Below, piece by piece: positions 13,767 through 16,063 of a stretch of 16,063 nt of DNA (position 1 is the first letter of the stretch; each line of letters starts with the position of its first letter). Source of the stretch: Bacillota bacterium (GTDB taxonomy: Bacteria; Bacillota; Clostridia; Lachnospirales; Anaerotignaceae). The notes beneath the pieces are model-generated. The model was not told the origin of the DNA, ran no database searches, and saw only the letters and a program-made list of their open reading frames with translations. The position numbers and the translations under genes were made by a program. The DNA lies in contig JAUNCB010000003.1 in the NCBI GenBank assembly GCA_030526765.1, forward strand, positions 1-16,063, read 5' to 3'.

Positions 13767-13979
13767 ATGAAATGTCCTTTTTGTCAGAATGAAATGTCCG
13801 AGGGTATGATGGTTTCCGGCAGATTTGTGCAGTGGAAAACCGTGGATCCCGAGACAGGCAAAAAGCAGGAATATCTGCTGGCGAAAAGCTTTATGGGCGA
13901 TGCCAAGCTGGAAGGGCAGCTGTGCCCTCACTGCAGAAAACTGATTCTGGATATTCCCGATAACTTAGGCGGAAGATAA
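13767..13979 (+). CDS. Small zinc-ribbon protein (PF20097/DUF6487-like)
   Basis: 70 aa with two CxxC pairs, CPFC (residues 3-6) and CPHC (near 53-56), which can hold one zinc ion. Between them lies a short strand-rich stretch (EGMMVSGRFVQW, then LLAKSFMG). This build matches the small PF20097-type proteins common in Firmicutes; they have no known function. SD AAGGAGTGAG is 8 bases before the start. It is the last gene of the apparent suf-lepB operon, 13 bases after the membrane-anchored protein. Confidence 0.78.
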   Translation: MKCPFCQNEMSEGMMVSGRFVQWKTVDPETGKKQEYLLAKSFMGDAKLEGQLCPHCRKLILDIPDNLGGR

Positions 13980-13980
13980 G

Positions 13981-14048
13981 GGCTTAACGCAAAATCAGGA
14001 TTTCCGCAATAAAACGGCAATCAAACGACCTCGAAAGAGGTCGTTTTT
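13981..14048 (+). promoter_or_regulatory. Candidate riboswitch leader with terminator ahead of the MATE gene (guanidine-IV/mepA-like?)
   Basis: Two small hairpins, AAAT-CAGG-ATTT (13992-14003, flanked by GC/GC) and CCG-CAATAAAA-CGG (14004-14017), stand directly before a perfect terminator, AAACGACCTC-GAAA-GAGGTCGTTT (14023-14046) with T-tract to 14048. The terminator ends only 20 bases before the MATE start codon, so the gene would be read mostly by readthrough or antitermination. This placement is typical of the mepA motif (guanidine-IV riboswitch), which controls MATE exporters. I could not verify the consensus, and no clear promoter is visible upstream. Confidence 0.45.
14023..14048 (+). 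terminator. Intrinsic terminator after the zinc-ribbon gene / before the MATE gene
   Basis: A perfect 10-bp stem with a GAAA tetraloop and a T-rich tail. It may both end the sufCB-lepB operon and serve as the attenuator of the MATE gene. Confidence 0.9.
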
Positions 14049-14068
14049 CGTAGAAACGAGGAATTTTC

Positions 14069-15439
14069 ATGGAACAAACAAAAGAGCGGGGCATCAATAC
14101 CTTTTTTGATGAGACCCCTGTAAAAAGCTTAGTGATCAAGCTGGGCATTCCTGCCATGTTTGCCCAGTTCTTTAATATTCTTTACAGCATCGTAGACCGC
14201 ATCTTTGTGGGGCGGATCCCCGAGGTGGGGGATCTGGCGCTGGCAAGCATCGGCATCTGTGCCCCTGCACTGACGGCGATCTCTGCCTTTGCCTATATGG
14301 TGGGGGTCGGCGGTGCCTCGCAGATGAGCATCCGACTGGGGCAGAAGGATATGGAGGGCGCAAAAAAGCCTGTGAATAATGCCTTTGTGATGCTGGTGCT
14401 GATCAGTTTGGTCGTGACGGCAGCGGCACTGGTGTTCAAAAGACCGCTTCTGTATCTTCTGGGCTGCGATGACAGCATGTATCCTCTGGCAAGCAGATAT
14501 TTTACCATTTATGCCGCAGGAACGATCTTTCCGCTGCTGGGGATCGGTATGAATCATTTCATACTGGCGCAGGGCTTTTCCCGTGCGGGGATGCTTTCTG
14601 TTGTGATCGGCGCAGTGACAAATCTGATCCTTGACCCTATCCTGATCTTTGGACTGGATATGGGGATAGAGGGGGCTGCGGTGGCTACGGTGACGGCGCA
14701 GGCAGCCATGGCACTGTTCACCCTCTGGTATTTAAGGCGGAAAAAGGTGCCGATCCGTCTGGAGCTGGGCGGATATGATCTTTCTGTGATGAAGAAAATT
14801 GTTCTGGTGGGCATGATGCCCTTTCTGATCACGATTCTGGATAATGGTGTGGTCATCATACTGAATGCATCCCTCAGACAGTATGGGGGTGTAAACGGCA
14901 CAGCCTATATTACCTGTGCGGCAGTGATCCAGAGTATCCTGACCATCATCAGCTGTCCTGCGGCAGGGATCACTCAGGGCTGCGGCACCTTATACGGCTA
15001 TTTTTACGGTGCCAGAGAAACGAAGAAGCTGGATCAGACCTTTACCTATGTGCTTTGGGTCTGCCTTGCCTATATTGGCGGGATGCAGCTTCTGGTTCTG
15101 TGCTTCCCCCAGACCTTTGCAGGTCTTTTCCTGCGGGATGCGGCGGTCATGGCGGTCTGTGTGGGCTGCATCCGTCGGTTCTGTCTGGGACTGGTGGGGA
15201 TCGCAGTGCAGTATGCCTATGTGGACGGGCTGACAGCCATGGGGAAGGTGAAATATGCCCTGCCTCTGTCCCTCTTTCGCAAAACGCTGTATATCATCCT
15301 GCTGCTGACAATGCCAAGGCTCCTGCCTGTGGAGCATATCTTCTATGCAGGCTCTGTCTCCGATCTGATCGGTGCCAGCTTTACGCTGGTGATGTTCTTC
15401 CTCGTTGTCCGCAAAAAGCTGCATCGGGAAATGCGATAA
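14069..15439 (+). CDS. MATE-family multidrug/metabolite exporter
   Basis: 456 aa, twelve predicted membrane helices, the usual length for MATE exporters, which use Na+ or H+ gradients to pump out cationic compounds. The N-lobe start is typical: LVIKLGIPAMFAQFFNILYSIVDRIFVG, with the conserved GxP and the NxxYxxxDxxFVG pattern. The inner MSIRLGQ segment and the NLILDPILIFGLDMGIEGAAVAT repeat (helices 5-6) also match the NorM/DinF-like bacterial group. SD GAGGAA is close to the ATG. It lies directly after a structured leader and terminator, so its expression is probably ligand-dependent. The substrate cannot be told from sequence; if the leader is a guanidine riboswitch, guanidine-type compounds would be likely. 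Confidence 0.93.
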   Translation: MEQTKERGINTFFDETPVKSLVIKLGIPAMFAQFFNILYSIVDRIFVGRIPEVGDLALASIGICAPALTAISAFAYMVGVGGASQMSIRLGQKDMEGAKKPVNNAFVMLVLISLVVTAAALVFKRPLLYLLGCDDSMYPLASRYFTIYAAGTIFPLLGIGMNHFILAQGFSRAGMLSVVIGAVTNLILDPILIFGLDMGIEGAAVATVTAQAAMALFTLWYLRRKKVPIRLELGGYDLSVMKKIVLVGMMPFLITILDNGVVIILNASLRQYGGVNGTAYITCAAVIQSILTIISCPAAGITQGCGTLYGYFYGARETKKLDQTFTYVLWVCLAYIGGMQLLVLCFPQTFAGLFLRDAAVMAVCVGCIRRFCLGLVGIAVQYAYVDGLTAMGKVKYALPLSLFRKTLYIILLLTMPRLLPVEHIFYAGSVSDLIGASFTLVMFFLVVRKKLHREMR

Positions 15440-15470
15440 AAAAAGTGCTGCAGGCAAAGCAGGAAAGAGA

Positions 15471-15505
15471 AAAAGGGAATCCTCCATTTCGGAAGATTCC
15501 CTTTT
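15471..15505. terminator. Bidirectional terminator between the MATE gene and the aldolase
   Basis: AAAAGGGAATC (15471-15481) pairs with GATTCCCTTTT (15495-15505); inside, TCC/GGA extends the stem past one C-A mismatch. A and T runs make it usable from both sides. Confidence 0.88.
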
Positions 15506-15518
15506 GTAATGCAGAATA

Positions 15519-16063
15519 TCAGATTTTGGAACGAATATCTGCCAGATTTGTCCGGAATGCAGAGATCAGAACGGAGGCATCCAGACCATAGGCAACGGAA
15601 TCATAGCCCTGCTGGAAGCGTTCTGCCACAGCGGCAGGCGCCCCTGCGAAGATCATACAGAATTTGCCTGCATCCCTGCACGCCTTCTGCACTCTTTCCA
15701 GAGAAGCAACGAAATCGGGGTGGCTGAACTGACCGGGGATCCCCATGGAAATGGAAAGGTCGAAGGGGCCAATGAAGATACCGTCTACCCCATCCATATT
15801 TACGATGGTTTCGATATGCTCCAGCGCACCGACGGTTTCGCACTGGGGGATCACCAGCACCTGTTCATTCCAGTAAAGCATCTGATCGGGAACAGACTGC
15901 TGTGCCATTTCATCAAAGCCCCAGCCATCCTTGCGGGAAGGACAGAAGCCTCGTTTGCCAACGGGGAAATATTTTGCATAATCCACGATCTCCTGCACCT
16001 GTTCCACCGTATGCACATCGGGAATGATCAGCCCCTGCACACCTACATCCAGAAGCTTCAGGA
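15519..16063 (-). CDS. HpcH/HpaI aldolase/citrate lyase family protein (N-terminus cut by window edge)
   Basis: About 181 codons of the C-terminal part are visible, so roughly the first quarter to third is outside the window. The family cleaves or forms 2-keto-3-deoxy acids with a divalent metal, in a TIM-barrel fold. The strand with the metal ligand glutamate (VLVIPQCETVGALEH) and the GVDGIFIGPFDLSISMG motif with its conserved aspartate are in place, as in 2-keto-3-deoxy-L-rhamnonate or HpaI-type aldolases. The GKRGFCPSRKDGWG segment follows the usual 'G.RG' stretch. The visible frame is intact and ends at a stop before the shared terminator. The exact substrate is not fixed by the sequence, and the upstream neighbours that could indicate the pathway are off the edge. 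Confidence 0.88.
   Translation of the reverse strand, partial: LKLLDVGVQGLIIPDVHTVEQVQEIVDYAKYFPVGKRGFCPSRKDGWGFDEMAQQSVPDQMLYWNEQVLVIPQCETVGALEHIETIVNMDGVDGIFIGPFDLSISMGIPGQFSHPDFVASLERVQKACRDAGKFCMIFAGAPAAVAERFQQGYDSVAYGLDASVLISAFRTNLADIRSKI

Overview
The window looks like a chromosomal stretch of an anaerobic, spore-forming Firmicute of the class Clostridia, most likely Lachnospirales. The pointers are a SleC-type spore cortex lytic protein pair, strong AGGAGG ribosome binding sites, U-tailed hairpin terminators, tetrahydrofolate and lysine riboswitches, and a two-gene SufC/SufB iron-sulphur system. Genus assignment is not possible from sequence alone. There is no phage, IS element or CRISPR array; this is mostly core genome with dense RNA-level regulation.

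Layout. Positions 1-1609 (minus): a spore-germination operon of two genes, a small transthyretin-like domain protein followed by a SpoIID-like/peptidoglycan-binding protein cut by the window edge; together they resemble one SleC. Positions 1713-3777 (plus): a lysine riboswitch (L box) with its terminator, then an NhaC-family transporter that the riboswitch marks as a probable lysine transporter (LysW type). Positions 3782-4937 (minus): an SLC13/ArsB-type permease whose C-terminus is frameshifted at an A8 run. It is divergent from an operon (5092-6970) of an XRE-cupin regulator, endonuclease IV and an Ogt-type alkyltransferase. Positions 7001-7846: deoD purine nucleoside phosphorylase with its own promoter and terminator. 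Positions 7902-9225: a strongly promoted CofE-like (F420-0:glutamate ligase family) protein, followed by a 132-bp intergenic element with nested inverted repeats.

Positions 9408-10251 (minus): folT, the folate ECF transporter S component, behind a THF riboswitch and a long leader with a possible SD/anti-SD switch. Positions 10252-10902 (minus): an unrecognised 192-aa protein. Positions 10962-14048 (plus): an apparent operon of sufC, a short sufB, signal peptidase I, a membrane-anchored protein and a zinc-ribbon protein. Positions 13981-15505 (plus): a MATE exporter directly behind a structured leader and terminator, which suggests a riboswitch (guanidine-IV/mepA type is the leading idea). Positions 15519-16063 (minus): the C-terminal part of an HpcH/HpaI-type aldolase.

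The theme is small-molecule control by RNA: lysine and THF leaders each sit on a transporter gene, and a third transporter gene (MATE) has a candidate of the same kind. The least understood parts are the CofE-like protein with its structured flanks, the split SleC, and the frameshifted permease.
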